Source: Elysia chlorotica
Lineage: Eukaryota > Mollusca > Gastropoda > Plakobranchidae
Length of the DNA: 64,000 nt
Direction of reading: 5' to 3'
NCBI GenBank assembly: GCA_003991915.1
Contig: RQTK01000336.1
Coordinates: forward strand, 381,110-445,109
Made by a program: the position numbers and the translations under genes. Under the pieces are notes generated by a model, which saw nothing but the letters and a program-made list of their open reading frames with translations, searched no databases and was not told the DNA's origin. Shown in pieces: positions 10,404-19,252 of the stretch (positions are counted from its first letter, which is position 1; every line of letters begins with the position of its first letter).

Positions 10404-11245
10404 ATCTCGTTTCCTCCCTTTGCTTCTGTTTCCACTCTTTTCTGATTTCTCAGGGTCACTAGGTTTCTCATTTCCTGTCTTTCCAAAAAAGTCATGTCTT
10501 TCTTTACTACAATTTGGTGAAATCTTTTGTCTTTGTGTTCTTTTAATTTTCGGCCGGATTTCATAATATTTTGTGCCTGACTTTGGGTTTGAACCTGCAC
10601 CAATAATGGACGTGGACCTTTTCCCTTCTCTGACGTAGCCTCATCTGTCTTACTTTTTCCAAGTCGCCGGGTTTGCATTATGACTGCCTCACATTCCAGT
10701 CCCTTGTGGATAATTTCACCTGCTAATTTCATGTCCTCTCCTTTTCTTATCTCTGTATCTGATTCTGTACTTTCCTCTACTCCAAAAAGGATGACATGAG
10801 TTTTTCTGGAATCTCGATCCTCAATTTCCTTAATACTTTCCTTTGTTGTGTCTCCTACTACGGTATCTAGTCTTTCTGTCAGTTCTTCATGTGAAGCGTC
10901 AACTTCCTCAAATTTCTGTGTCACTGTAGTTTCAAAATCCTTGACTTTATTTTCCAGTGCGTCTTGTCTGGCCGAGAGACGACTTAGACTTGCCATAAAT
11001 CCCCTCGCAAACTTGTTGCACTTCTTACAGAACCAGTGAAGGCCTTGTGATGTGTCTTTATCTTTATCAGCATCTTGAATTGCCTTGTAAAGTGCTTCAC
11101 CTACATTCTCGCATAAAATATGATGCCAAACTTCACATAAATCGCATTTCAGTCCAAGGTCTTTCTTCCCGACTTCTTTGTCACACTTTCCACACAGAGA
11201 ATTCTCTTTCTTTGTTTGCCTTGCTTTACTACGGTCTGAACTCAT
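10322..11245 (-). CDS. CR1-like LINE ORF1 with PHD-like zinc finger
   Basis: 307 residues. The N-terminal 80 residues hold a PHD-type finger: CGKCDKEVG, LKCDLCEVWHHILCENV, HWFCKKC, giving a C4HC3-like spacing. A coiled coil follows (about 90-140, LENKVKDFETTVTQKFEEVD), then a basic region with an RRM-like flavour ending near 300. PHD-containing ORF1 proteins are known in CR1 elements and are thought to bind RNA or chromatin. The open frame is intact. Confidence 0.8.
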   Translation of the reverse strand: MSSDRSKARQTKKENSLCGKCDKEVGKKDLGLKCDLCEVWHHILCENVGEALYKAIQDADKDKDTSQGLHWFCKKCNKFARGFMASLSRLSARQDALENKVKDFETTVTQKFEEVDASHEELTERLDTVVGDTTKESIKEIEDRDSRKTHVILFGVEESTESDTEIRKGEDMKLAGEIIHKGLECEAVIMQTRRLGKSKTDEATSEKGKGPRPLLVQVQTQSQAQNIMKSGRKLKEHKDKRFHQIVVKKDMTFLERQEMRNLVTLRNQKRVETEAKGGNEIWAIRRNKVVNIARVEEGVLQRHKDKI

Positions 11246-11416
11246 CTTAAATTGTCTTTAGGTCTTTATTTTAGTTTAATTGACGCCACACACTAATTTT
11301 ACACACTCTATGAACAGGTAGGAAGAGGATTAAAGCAGTCTTGCGCCCCGGGCGACTAGGGCCTCTAAACCTAAGACAAGACAAAACCCTTGTGTTAGTA
11401 AACAGTTAACCTAATG

Positions 11417-11800
11417 CATTAGTTTGTCTAGATCCAGGTCAAGTTCTGTCTATATCAATCTAGATCTAATAACTTCTTGGACTCTCACTCAAGGTCTAGA
11501 TATGCATTTGCTCATCAAGAATAATTCTAGATTCTAGTTCGTTTTAAACAAAAGACTTGATCAGAAAAAGCTTTAAAATTTCTCTTGAGAAAAAGAAGGC
11601 TAGTTTGTCTAGATCCAGGTCAAGTTCTATAATATATCAATCTAGATCTAATCACTTCCAGGACTCAAGGTCTATCTAGATTAGATATGCATTTGCACAT
11701 CAAGAATAGATTCTAATTCTAGATTCTAGATCGTTTTAAGCAAAAGACTTGATCAGAAAAAGCTTTAAAATTTGTAGAAAAAGCTTTAAAATTTCTCTCA
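11417..11800. repeat. Tandem duplication of about 185 bp, AGATCT-rich
   Basis: Two copies, about 11417-11598 and 11612-11800, each begin TTTGTCTAGATCCAGGTCAA and end with GACTTGATCAGAAAAAGCTT followed by TAAAATTT. The second copy has its last 20 bases repeated once more. Small indels separate the copies. Confidence 0.8.
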
Positions 11801-12471
11801 AATCAAAGTTGCCACCATCTTGCCAGGGGGAGATCATACCTAACAATCAGTAACAATGGAAACGTATCTGAAGATGGCTTCGGTTTAAAAGATTGAAAAA
11901 GAGACATCTGCCAGTATAAGTCGACATTGTTTGGTATCAACATTATTTTAACACTTTTGTGGTTCAGTTATGCCTCCTTTTGTATTTCGAAGTTTAGATC
12001 AAACCCCAAGCAATCCGAATTATGAGCTTTTTCCACTGTATACTCTTGTAACTACTGTCTATACTGTTTTGTTTTGCTCCATATACAGACCATCAAATGT
12101 GCCTATAAAATGCTATAAATATTTTATCTTATGGCTTAAATAAAACTGTTTCCAAAGCTCAAAGTCCTATTTTATTCAGTAAGCAGTTAATATAAGCTTG
12201 AGATAAAACTAAGTTTTTAAGCTGTGCCTTAGAGTTAGAGGTTTATCTCAAGTGGATTCCACTGTAATCAAGCTTGGAGAATAAAAAGTGAAAATAAAAA
12301 ACAACAACAACCTGTAAATTCAGAGAAAAAAACAGGTAACCCTTTTCACATCATCCTAAACTTTTTATCATAATACTGAAAGGTGAAAGACAAAAAAAAG
12401 TTTACAAAGATATAAGACAAAATCTGGATGGCATTGGATTAGATAAATAATTTAAACTGACACAGCAGTTA
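11801..12471. other. Noncoding interval with opposing poly(A) signals
   Basis: It holds AATAAA on the plus strand at 12139-12144 and AATAAA on the minus strand at 12171-12176. The minus one is 300 bases past the stop of the 12472-13416 gene and is its likely 3' end. The plus one has no assigned gene. A fragment ending AGTGGATTCCACTG at 12264, next to TA, matches the pogo-like element at 39604-39777. Confidence 0.5.
12171..12176 (-). terminator. Poly(A) signal of the 314-residue membrane protein gene
   Basis: TTTATT on the plus strand, AATAAA on the coding strand, about 300 bases after the stop codon. Confidence 0.45.
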
Positions 12472-13416
12472 TCAGTCAATGGGTTCTCTGCTTGCTACTC
12501 CTGCCAATTGTCGCACATTCACAGCTTGCACAAGAGGAGAGGCACCCTGTGAGTGCCTCATCTGTAAATCGGACAGACGCATTTGCCACCCATCATGCCC
12601 TTGTAAACTATTGATATTATTGAGTCCAGGCATAGACCTGCGCTGACGCAGAAAATACCTGTGCCGTTCTTGAGTGCAGTTGCGGTGGTTCTCCAAACTC
12701 GTCTGGGTATTATGACATTCCCGTTCGACATTTTGACGATTTTCAATCTGGGCTCGGTGGCTGTCTGCTCCATTCTCAAGAGCGACGTTGTGGCGGTTGT
12801 CATGGAGAATCCGGCGGTGATCCGCCTCCACCAGAAAATTTTCTTCGTTTTCATTGAGAACGTTCTGAGCCTCAAGCTGCCGATTGATAGGTTCTTCCTC
12901 GGCTTCTGTGTTACGCTGGTTTTCCCGGGTGACCATTGCGGAGCTATGCTCATGTAAAGTTTGTGCCACTCGCTGCCTAGCAGAGCTGTGTCTGAACACT
13001 GACATCCCATACAATCTCCGCAGAAAAGTACATGTATTCTGCTGCTGCACGTGAAACCGTAACCCTCTGGGAAGGGACGTAAGAAGCGTATGGTGTTGAC
13101 GTTCGTAGTAAAAATAAACAAAAGCAATGGCGATGAGCCAACAAAGGGCACTGGTAGACTTATCCTCCAAGCCTAAAATACCACGGATAAAGAGTAAGGA
13201 AACCCATGAAATATAGTAAACACTGTTGCTAATAAACCCACTCGCCAATGTGAACAGAACGATCAGGGTATGGTTTATCAAGCAGATCATAATCTTCAGA
13301 ATGTCAAACAGAATCCTGAGAAGAATATAACAATCGTAAAAAAATGCCAAGATCAACTCAGAAAGAGGAGAACTCCAGCCAACCAAGAAAAGTTGGCAGT
13401 TGGACAAATCACTCAT
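12472..13416 (-). CDS. Unrecognised 314-residue multi-pass membrane protein
   Basis: One uninterrupted frame; ATG at 13416 follows AAAA, a reasonable context, and no intron is needed. The N-terminal 110 residues hold three or four hydrophobic stretches (about 18-46 ILAFFYDCYILLRILF..., 48-62, 64-82 and 90-106 ALCWLIAIAFVYFYY). The C-terminal 200 residues are polar and rich in E, N, R, H and Q, with imperfect repeats around 160-255 built on ENRxN (TRENQRN, DNRHN, ENRQN, ENHRN). No RING, catalytic motif or signal peptide cleavage site is seen. The order hydrophobic N-terminus then charged tail resembles RNF26, which lies 4.4 kb away on the other strand, but the RING is absent and homology is unproven. 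Length and domain layout argue against chance. I do not recognise the family. Confidence 0.6.
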   Translation of the reverse strand: MSDLSNCQLFLVGWSSPLSELILAFFYDCYILLRILFDILKIMICLINHTLIVLFTLASGFISNSVYYISWVSLLFIRGILGLEDKSTSALCWLIAIAFVYFYYERQHHTLLTSLPRGLRFHVQQQNTCTFLRRLYGMSVFRHSSARQRVAQTLHEHSSAMVTRENQRNTEAEEEPINRQLEAQNVLNENEENFLVEADHRRILHDNRHNVALENGADSHRAQIENRQNVERECHNTQTSLENHRNCTQERHRYFLRQRRSMPGLNNINSLQGHDGWQMRLSDLQMRHSQGASPLVQAVNVRQLAGVASREPID

Positions 13417-13877
13417 TTTTTATTGGAGAGTTGCAATCTAATTTTTGAAAGATTACTTGATTTCTCTCTCATTATATTTAAAAATGCAAATTGTTCATAT
13501 CCTGCATAATTTACACAGCAAGTGACTGAGATTACATATCCCACTGTATAAAGATGAATACATTTTTATCAGAACAGTGATGGTGCTCTCTTCTCTTGGC
13601 CTTAATTTGACATCGTTACAAACAACAATGCCTGCACATTTCCTGAAATCAAGAGACCTGAAAAAAAAAAAAAGAGAAAATATATAGTATTACATACATA
13701 ATTTTAGAAAAAAAAGTTAATGTTAGACTGTTGATGGAATGATGCTGATACAGTAATAGCATATATATATATTAAAAAAAAAATTTTTTTTTGACAATGA
13801 AACAATCAGTTATCAAAATGCAATAATGGGTAAAAAGTTTACAAACTCATATATGTAAACCATCAAGAGGTACAAAG

Positions 13878-13992
13878 TGTCGTTGCTTAGTGTCCAACTT
13901 CATCACTGTATGTAGGCTATATTGGGAATGGACCCAAGATTGACGTCTGATAAGTTTAAGTGCTGCCACACAGAGACAGGGTAAGCGATGGA
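13878..13992 (-). mobile_element. SINE body fragment
   Basis: The plus strand reads TAGTGTCCAACTTCATCACT, then GTAGGCTATATTGGGAATGG, GACGTCTGATAAGTTTAAGT and GCTGCCACACAGAGACAGGG, the reverse complement of the body of the SINE at 53793-54039, strongly diverged and without a head. Confidence 0.6.
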
Positions 13993-15345
13993 TGTAAAAA
14001 CTTCAAGAGTAAAAAAAAAACAAAAAATTAAACTTGAAGAAAAGGACTCGTCAGTGTTCAAGAAAATGACTGATTTCATCCCTACAACGATTTGACCACT
14101 ACCAACTTAATTTTGAGCTGTGTCATTTTCAGCTCCAGAGCGATCACAGGAGAAAAGAAGACCCTGTTATCAATCCTCTTCCCCATCTACATCTCCAGGA
14201 ATAGCAACAACACAATCAGACGCCACGAACGATAACCAAACCAAAAAGGCTAAGCACCCAATACTGAGTGCATGAGCATTCAAAGATCAGTGCTATGAAA
14301 AGATTGACCAGATCTGAAGGAAAGATGAGTATTGGGGAAAATGTTTTAAAATGCGAAACAATTGGCAGCTATGTTTCAATCCCAGTGTGGACCATGAGCG
14401 CAAGCACAGCAATGGGAGAGGCTGGATCTAGCTATCATTAGTGTTAAAACCCTTGACATCCAACTAAAGCCGGCCATAGACGTGTCAATAAATTGCAGCC
14501 ATCAATTGGCTGGCAATATTGCTATACAATATCCCAAGCAATACTTGTCTTCCATCTGAACACACACGCGTCGACAAAATCATTCGATCCACAAGATGAA
14601 CGTGTGCAATTGTGTTAAATGCAGCATCAAACATCAAGCAGCAGCAGTAATGTCGCTCTCTGCGGCTATAATTATTAAGATTTTCAGAAGAAGAGCTAAA
14701 AAAAAGACGCTCACGTAGAGTATGGTGAAGTCATGGCTACTAAAAAAAAACAAAGTTATCTCATGTTAATTTAATAAGGAAATTACAAGATATCCCCGAA
14801 GACTGGAAAAACAACTTGAGCTTGAATAAAGAATCATATCTTGACTTATTGTAAAGGGTTACCCCTTTGATTAAAAGGCGAAACACTGTCATGCGCTAGG
14901 TTATAACCCCACATGAGCGAAAATTACATCGGCTTATTTCAAGACGGGCTGGAAAAGAAAAATCATCACGAAGAGAAGAAATGAACATGATTTTAAATAA
15001 CACCAATGAGTAAACATGTTCAGCTTTGTAAAGTTTGTTAATTGTCTCTCATTCAGTTCAAATAAAATTGTGTTTGGATTTTTAAATAATTAACATATCT
15101 ATATAACGCGAAGTGATGTAAAGTTATACCATATAATTATACTGATAGAGTCTAGATAATTTGATAGAGAGACAAAAAAAAACATGGGCGGGAGTGGGGA
15201 AACAAGAATATTAAGTTTATAGAGGCAAATAACGAAATAAAATTTAATTCTGTAAAACGCGTTCTAAAAAGCATATATACGCGTAGACTTTGCTAATTTT
15301 GGGTCGAGAAAAACGAATCTGTAGTCAGATTCAAAATCCGGTGGC

Positions 15346-15663
15346 TCATAAATGAACATTTGACCAGCAAAAATAACCTACTGCACCGGCGTCGGCTTGT
15401 CTGGCCTTAAAAAAACAAAGGGCCTGCCGCAGATTGACAAGGTCGCGCGGCGCGGGCAATTTATTTTCAGGTTGTACCAGTCGATGAGCAATCAGCTTTT
15501 GAAGTCGATAAATTTCTGCAATGTCCCCATACACCAAGCAAAATATTGCCAAAATGATCGCAAAGCGATGATTTACAGCAATTATTGCAACGTCTATGGC
15601 CGGCTTAAGAGATGTTGGAAGAAATGGTTTGCTTGATCCACAACCACTTTCTCTCCATCGCAT
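15346..15663 (-). CDS. Doubtful 105-codon frame with one hydrophobic segment
   Basis: Lies in a patch more GC-rich than its surroundings. Residues about 25-48 (VAIIAVNHRFAIILAIFCLVYGDI) could be a membrane segment; the rest is basic. A plus-strand frame of 79 codons covers the same bases. No family is recognised. It could be a small gene, a first exon of one of the divergent genes, or chance. Confidence 0.15.
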   Translation of the reverse strand: MRWRESGCGSSKPFLPTSLKPAIDVAIIAVNHRFAIILAIFCLVYGDIAEIYRLQKLIAHRLVQPENKLPAPRDLVNLRQALCFFKARQADAGAVGYFCWSNVHL

Positions 15664-15703
15664 GCAAAGAAATGGTTAAAATAAAAAAATATTCCTCCAC
15701 CGT

Positions 15704-15846
15704 ATAGATCTAGGATAGAATGCACAAAACATGACGTAGCTTACGTCTCCTCGAAAGCCTTCAAATTCTCATATTGTTACGAAGAGACGTAAGCTACGTC
15801 TTGTAGTTGTATGTATACGTGCATTCCATCCCTAGATTCTAGATCT
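15704..15846. repeat. 143-bp inverted repeat with GACGTA-rich arms
   Basis: Left arm: TAGATCTAGGATAGAATGCA, then ACATGACGTAGCTTACGTCT and CCTCG. The right arm (15780-15846) is its reverse complement with few changes. The loop is about 26 bases. The inner arm contains CRE-like half sites (TGACGTA, TTACGTC). It could be a short palindromic MITE. Confidence 0.7.
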
Positions 15847-16819
15847 CAGTACCTGTAAGGAAGTGTTTCCAAGATGCCCTAAATCTAAACATTTTTTTCC
15901 TTAAGATTAAATCCGACGGTAGTAGCTTAGACTTGATTGCTGAATCTTGTTTCGAAGATTATAGATATACTAGTTCTCAGAATATCAATGCTTTTTGTCC
16001 TCAGTCGTTCAATGTTTTGATCGTTGGAAGAATTATTAGACAAGCTAATCTACTTTCGATTCTTTAGGCTACTAACGAAATGACTCATTGTCCTAAAAAA
16101 AGTTAAAGAAAACAAAAATAGCATCCAAGCTTAATCAATTTATATTTGTAATAACGTTGATTTGCTTATTGTGTAAAATTTTAACTCTTTTACAACATGT
16201 TGATAGTAGGTTTATTAATTGCAATTTCTAAATCAAAAATTGATCTGCAGAAGAATTTCCATGAAATATTATTAACTAGATTATAAGTCTTTTCTAAAAA
16301 TAATAGGAAAAAAGTGTGGCAAACTAATTCAATGTACCGGAAACGACCTCTCTTGTTATGCCCAAGCCATCAGTAAACTGAGAATAAACAAATCCAGCGA
16401 TATAATCAGTAGACTTGATGTATAGTATAGATCTAGATCTAGATCTACACGTCCTCAAAATCTATATCTAGATAGATGTAAGTGCTTGAATTTCGAGAGC
16501 CAGCCCTTGGTCTTGATTCAACCGTATCCATGCGTGTTCCTAACAAAAAGAATTTGTACTGACGTAATGTAGACATGTCTAGATCTAGATCTGGATTAGA
16601 TAGCCTAGCTTGCACTAAGAAGGTGGATCTAGAGATAGTCAATCTTAAATCCTAAATGCTCCTAAATGTATAGATCTAGAATCTTGCAGTCCTGTTGAAA
16701 CACCTGCATTTCTGTTTTTTCATAGATCAGTAAATCAATACAAGCCCTTTAACTCACTCTAATATTTATGAAGGGAATACATGTATGATGTACGCGTAGA
16801 CAAATTTAGACCAACCTTT

Positions 16820-17259
16820 GGCACTCTTGAGTTTTGTGGTCCCTAGCCAGTGGGCGATCAAATGGGATTGGTGGGCAGGATTCGAGGGGTGGGTGGGTAG
16901 GAATCGATTACATCGGAGTCAGTCAACCTGTGAGAGTTGAGAGAGGAGATGGAGGGAGATAGAGAGAGAGAGACAGTCAGACAGACAGAGCAAGCGAGTG
17001 TGAGAGACAGAGATGAAGAGTTTCAATTGCTTTTAAACACAACATATCAATTTTATGTGCTTGTGTTTGTTGTCCCCTCCTTCTCGCCCGCATTGTACCA
17101 GTGTTCAAATAAACGAATCATGCCAATACAATAAAAAATAACAAAAAGACAGGGAGTAGAGCTGGCAGGTATTTTATTCAATTTCAATTTATATAGATTT
17201 CCGGTGGCCCACCCATTTGATCGCCCACAGACTAGGAACCACAAAACTAAAGGAGTGCC
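16820..17259 (+). mobile_element. MITE family A, copy 2, with 8-bp target duplication
   Basis: A 440-bp element starting GGCACTCTTGAGTTTTGTGG and ending in the inverted complement, AGGAGTGCC. It is flanked by CAACCTTT at 16812-16819 and CAACCTTT at 17260-17267, a perfect 8-bp target duplication, which places it with hAT-like elements. The core (16935-17010) is GA-rich. No transposase. Confidence 0.85.
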
Positions 17260-17833
17260 CAACCTTTGGTGTTAGCTAACATTGTGTTATTATAATATAA
17301 ATCATAGATCTAACTCAGTTGTAAGAGATTTAGAAAAATAAATGCCATTTATAGCTCACACTGTTGGGCCTAGTATGACTGACACATGAATGTATTTTTA
17401 CATGTTGATTGTACTAGATCTAGATTTGGAATCTAGTACCTACCAAGTTTATTTAAAAAAATTGACAAAAAGAAAAGGATATGATGATGCGATAGAAATC
17501 ATCTCTTCCTCTATAATGTCACATTCTCTCCTCTCTCAACTTCAATGATCCACCAGTATGTAAAAAAAAAAGTAGGCTAATAATCAATGACTAATCTAGG
17601 TCTAGATCAACCAAAAAAACAAAAGCTCGCTTAATCTAGGTCTTGAAGTAGCCAAATTCTACTAGTGAGAGAGGAAAAAATTGGGTCCCATTTTTGAAGA
17701 ATAGTTAATTTTTTTGTTTTCTAATTTAATTTATTGCAACACAATTTATAAAGGATAATTAACGATTTCATGAATAATATATGTCTAAATACATTTTTCC
17801 GTCTCTTTTTTCCTTCTCACCAGATGAAGAAAA

Positions 17834-19252
17834 ATGCTTGACAGTATCTACGCCGGTATTGCTACTGTAACTTATGTAATACAAATTGTTGGCAATGTCG
17901 CACTGTGGATTTTCAACGTTAACTATCAGTTTGTAGCAGCTGTAGGCCACCACTTGACGTGGTTTTTCTCCCTTATCTCCCACTATGTTGGAGTTGTGAA
18001 ATTGGTGCTTTATACCGTTTGGTTCTATGCTGTTGGTTTTGTCACAGATATTTATCAGTTTTTAGAATCTGTCTGCTGTATGATATTAAAGCTTGCAAGT
18101 GTTATGTGTGAGTTTTTCAGTAGTATGTATCTAAATGCAAGTTACGCTTGTGACACTGTTGGTGAATTTATAACAAGTAGTTCAATGTTTGTGAAAAGTT
18201 CTGTGTTAAATATGTACAATCTAGTTTCAGCTGGTGCAAGTCATAGTGTAGGTTTTGTGGTGGCTGCATGGAGCTCTGTGTTTTTACTTGTGGCCAGTCT
18301 TGGAGCTGCTTGTGTTCAGTTTGTCAATGCTTTGTGGTATGGTCTAGGTTTTTTAATGTCTTCCGTAGCCTCTTTACCAACATTCCTTTCCAAATCTGCG
18401 GAAAAACTTTGGGATGGCATCGTTGAGAGTGCTACTGCTTTTCTGATGGCCACTACAAAAGAGACATATCTCGGCATTGTCATGCTATGTTTGGTCTACT
18501 TAACTCTGTCCAATTTCATGCGTTTTTTCTCTTGTCGAAGTTTGCCTCTGTTTTCTCGACGAATGCGACGGAGGAGACAAAGAAATCCAGGTGCTAATCC
18601 TTGGCGAGTTGATCGCGGATTTGAAAGTGATCTTGATGATATGTTTGGTTCCGATGAGGAGGGGAGAGACTCACAACCTACATGGCTGAATCTTGGCCAT
18701 AACAACGAGGAAGCTGAGCATGACAGGGAAGATAACTCAATCTCAGACGCCAGTGATAACAACCTGTCAGACAATGATGATAATGGTGATGATGACACTA
18801 CAAATGATTCTGATGAATATACAGTTGAATCTGAAAACTCTGAAGATGATGATGATGACGATGGAGATGAAAGTGATGCAGAATCTGTGAACTCACGCAA
18901 TTCTCAAACTTTCTCTACGGGCTCGAGTGAGCATGATATTGAAGTTCAGCTTCCTCCATTACACCTGCACTACAGTCTGCGCAGTAGATCCTCCACACCA
19001 GCTCGCCACCCCGACAAGCACAGTGCCTTGAGCTGCCCGGAAGACTTCAGCAGAGAGATGGAGCGCGAGAGGGACAAGAGGAAGTGTGTAGTGTGTCAGG
19101 ATGAGATCAAGTGTGTTCTGGTGCTGCCATGCAGGCATCTGTGTATGTGTGTCGTGTGTGCAGATCAGATTGTAAGGTCGAGGATTCCTGGACGAAGGAC
19201 CTGTCCGCTGTGTCGAACAAAAATTACAAAAGTCATGAATATTTATGTTTGA
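17834..19252 (+). CDS. RNF26: RNF26-type multi-pass RING E3 ubiquitin ligase
   Basis: 472 codons in one exon, close to the 433 residues of human RNF26, an ER membrane E3 ligase that positions endosomes and modifies STING signalling. Residues 1-235 hold a series of hydrophobic segments (for example 10-30, 40-75, 140-180 and 210-235). Residues 260-350 are acidic with long Asp runs. The C-terminal 55 residues are a C3HC4 RING: CVVCQDE, LVLPCRHLCMC, VVCADQI, TCPLCRTKI, ending VMNIYV, matching the human ending LNVYL. The start chosen is the first ATG of the long frame; a spliced 5' UTR is suggested by a strong acceptor (TTCTCACCAG) 10 bases upstream. A five-codon upstream frame starting at 17824 overlaps the start. 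A poly(A) signal candidate is at 20892. Confidence 0.88.
   Translation: MLDSIYAGIATVTYVIQIVGNVALWIFNVNYQFVAAVGHHLTWFFSLISHYVGVVKLVLYTVWFYAVGFVTDIYQFLESVCCMILKLASVMCEFFSSMYLNASYACDTVGEFITSSSMFVKSSVLNMYNLVSAGASHSVGFVVAAWSSVFLLVASLGAACVQFVNALWYGLGFLMSSVASLPTFLSKSAEKLWDGIVESATAFLMATTKETYLGIVMLCLVYLTLSNFMRFFSCRSLPLFSRRMRRRRQRNPGANPWRVDRGFESDLDDMFGSDEEGRDSQPTWLNLGHNNEEAEHDREDNSISDASDNNLSDNDDNGDDDTTNDSDEYTVESENSEDDDDDDGDESDAESVNSRNSQTFSTGSSEHDIEVQLPPLHLHYSLRSRSSTPARHPDKHSALSCPEDFSREMERERDKRKCVVCQDEIKCVLVLPCRHLCMCVVCADQIVRSRIPGRRTCPLCRTKITKVMNIYV

Larger units (their letters stand above)
7400..11300 (-). mobile_element. CR1-like LINE, near full length
   Basis: A non-LTR retrotransposon with ORF1 (10322-11245), an ORF2 start in another frame (10089-10403) and the main ORF2 (7492-10095). 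Its 3' end lies just left of 7492, with AATAAA at about 7435 on the minus strand, then a short TA-rich tail. A PHD-like ORF1 plus an apurinic-type endonuclease and a YADD reverse transcriptase is typical of the CR1 group. I see no target duplication. The element sits 140 bases past the IkB-like exon, antisense to it. Confidence 0.85.
13417..17833. other. Interval between divergent genes
   Basis: About 4.4 kb between two divergently transcribed genes, so it should hold both promoters. It contains a SINE fragment near 13878-13990, a more GC-rich patch at 15380-15660, an inverted repeat at 15704-15846, dense AGATCT strings (16430-16680) and MITE A copy 2. RNF26 has a 5' UTR acceptor at 17821-17823, so its first exon lies here. 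Confidence 0.5.
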
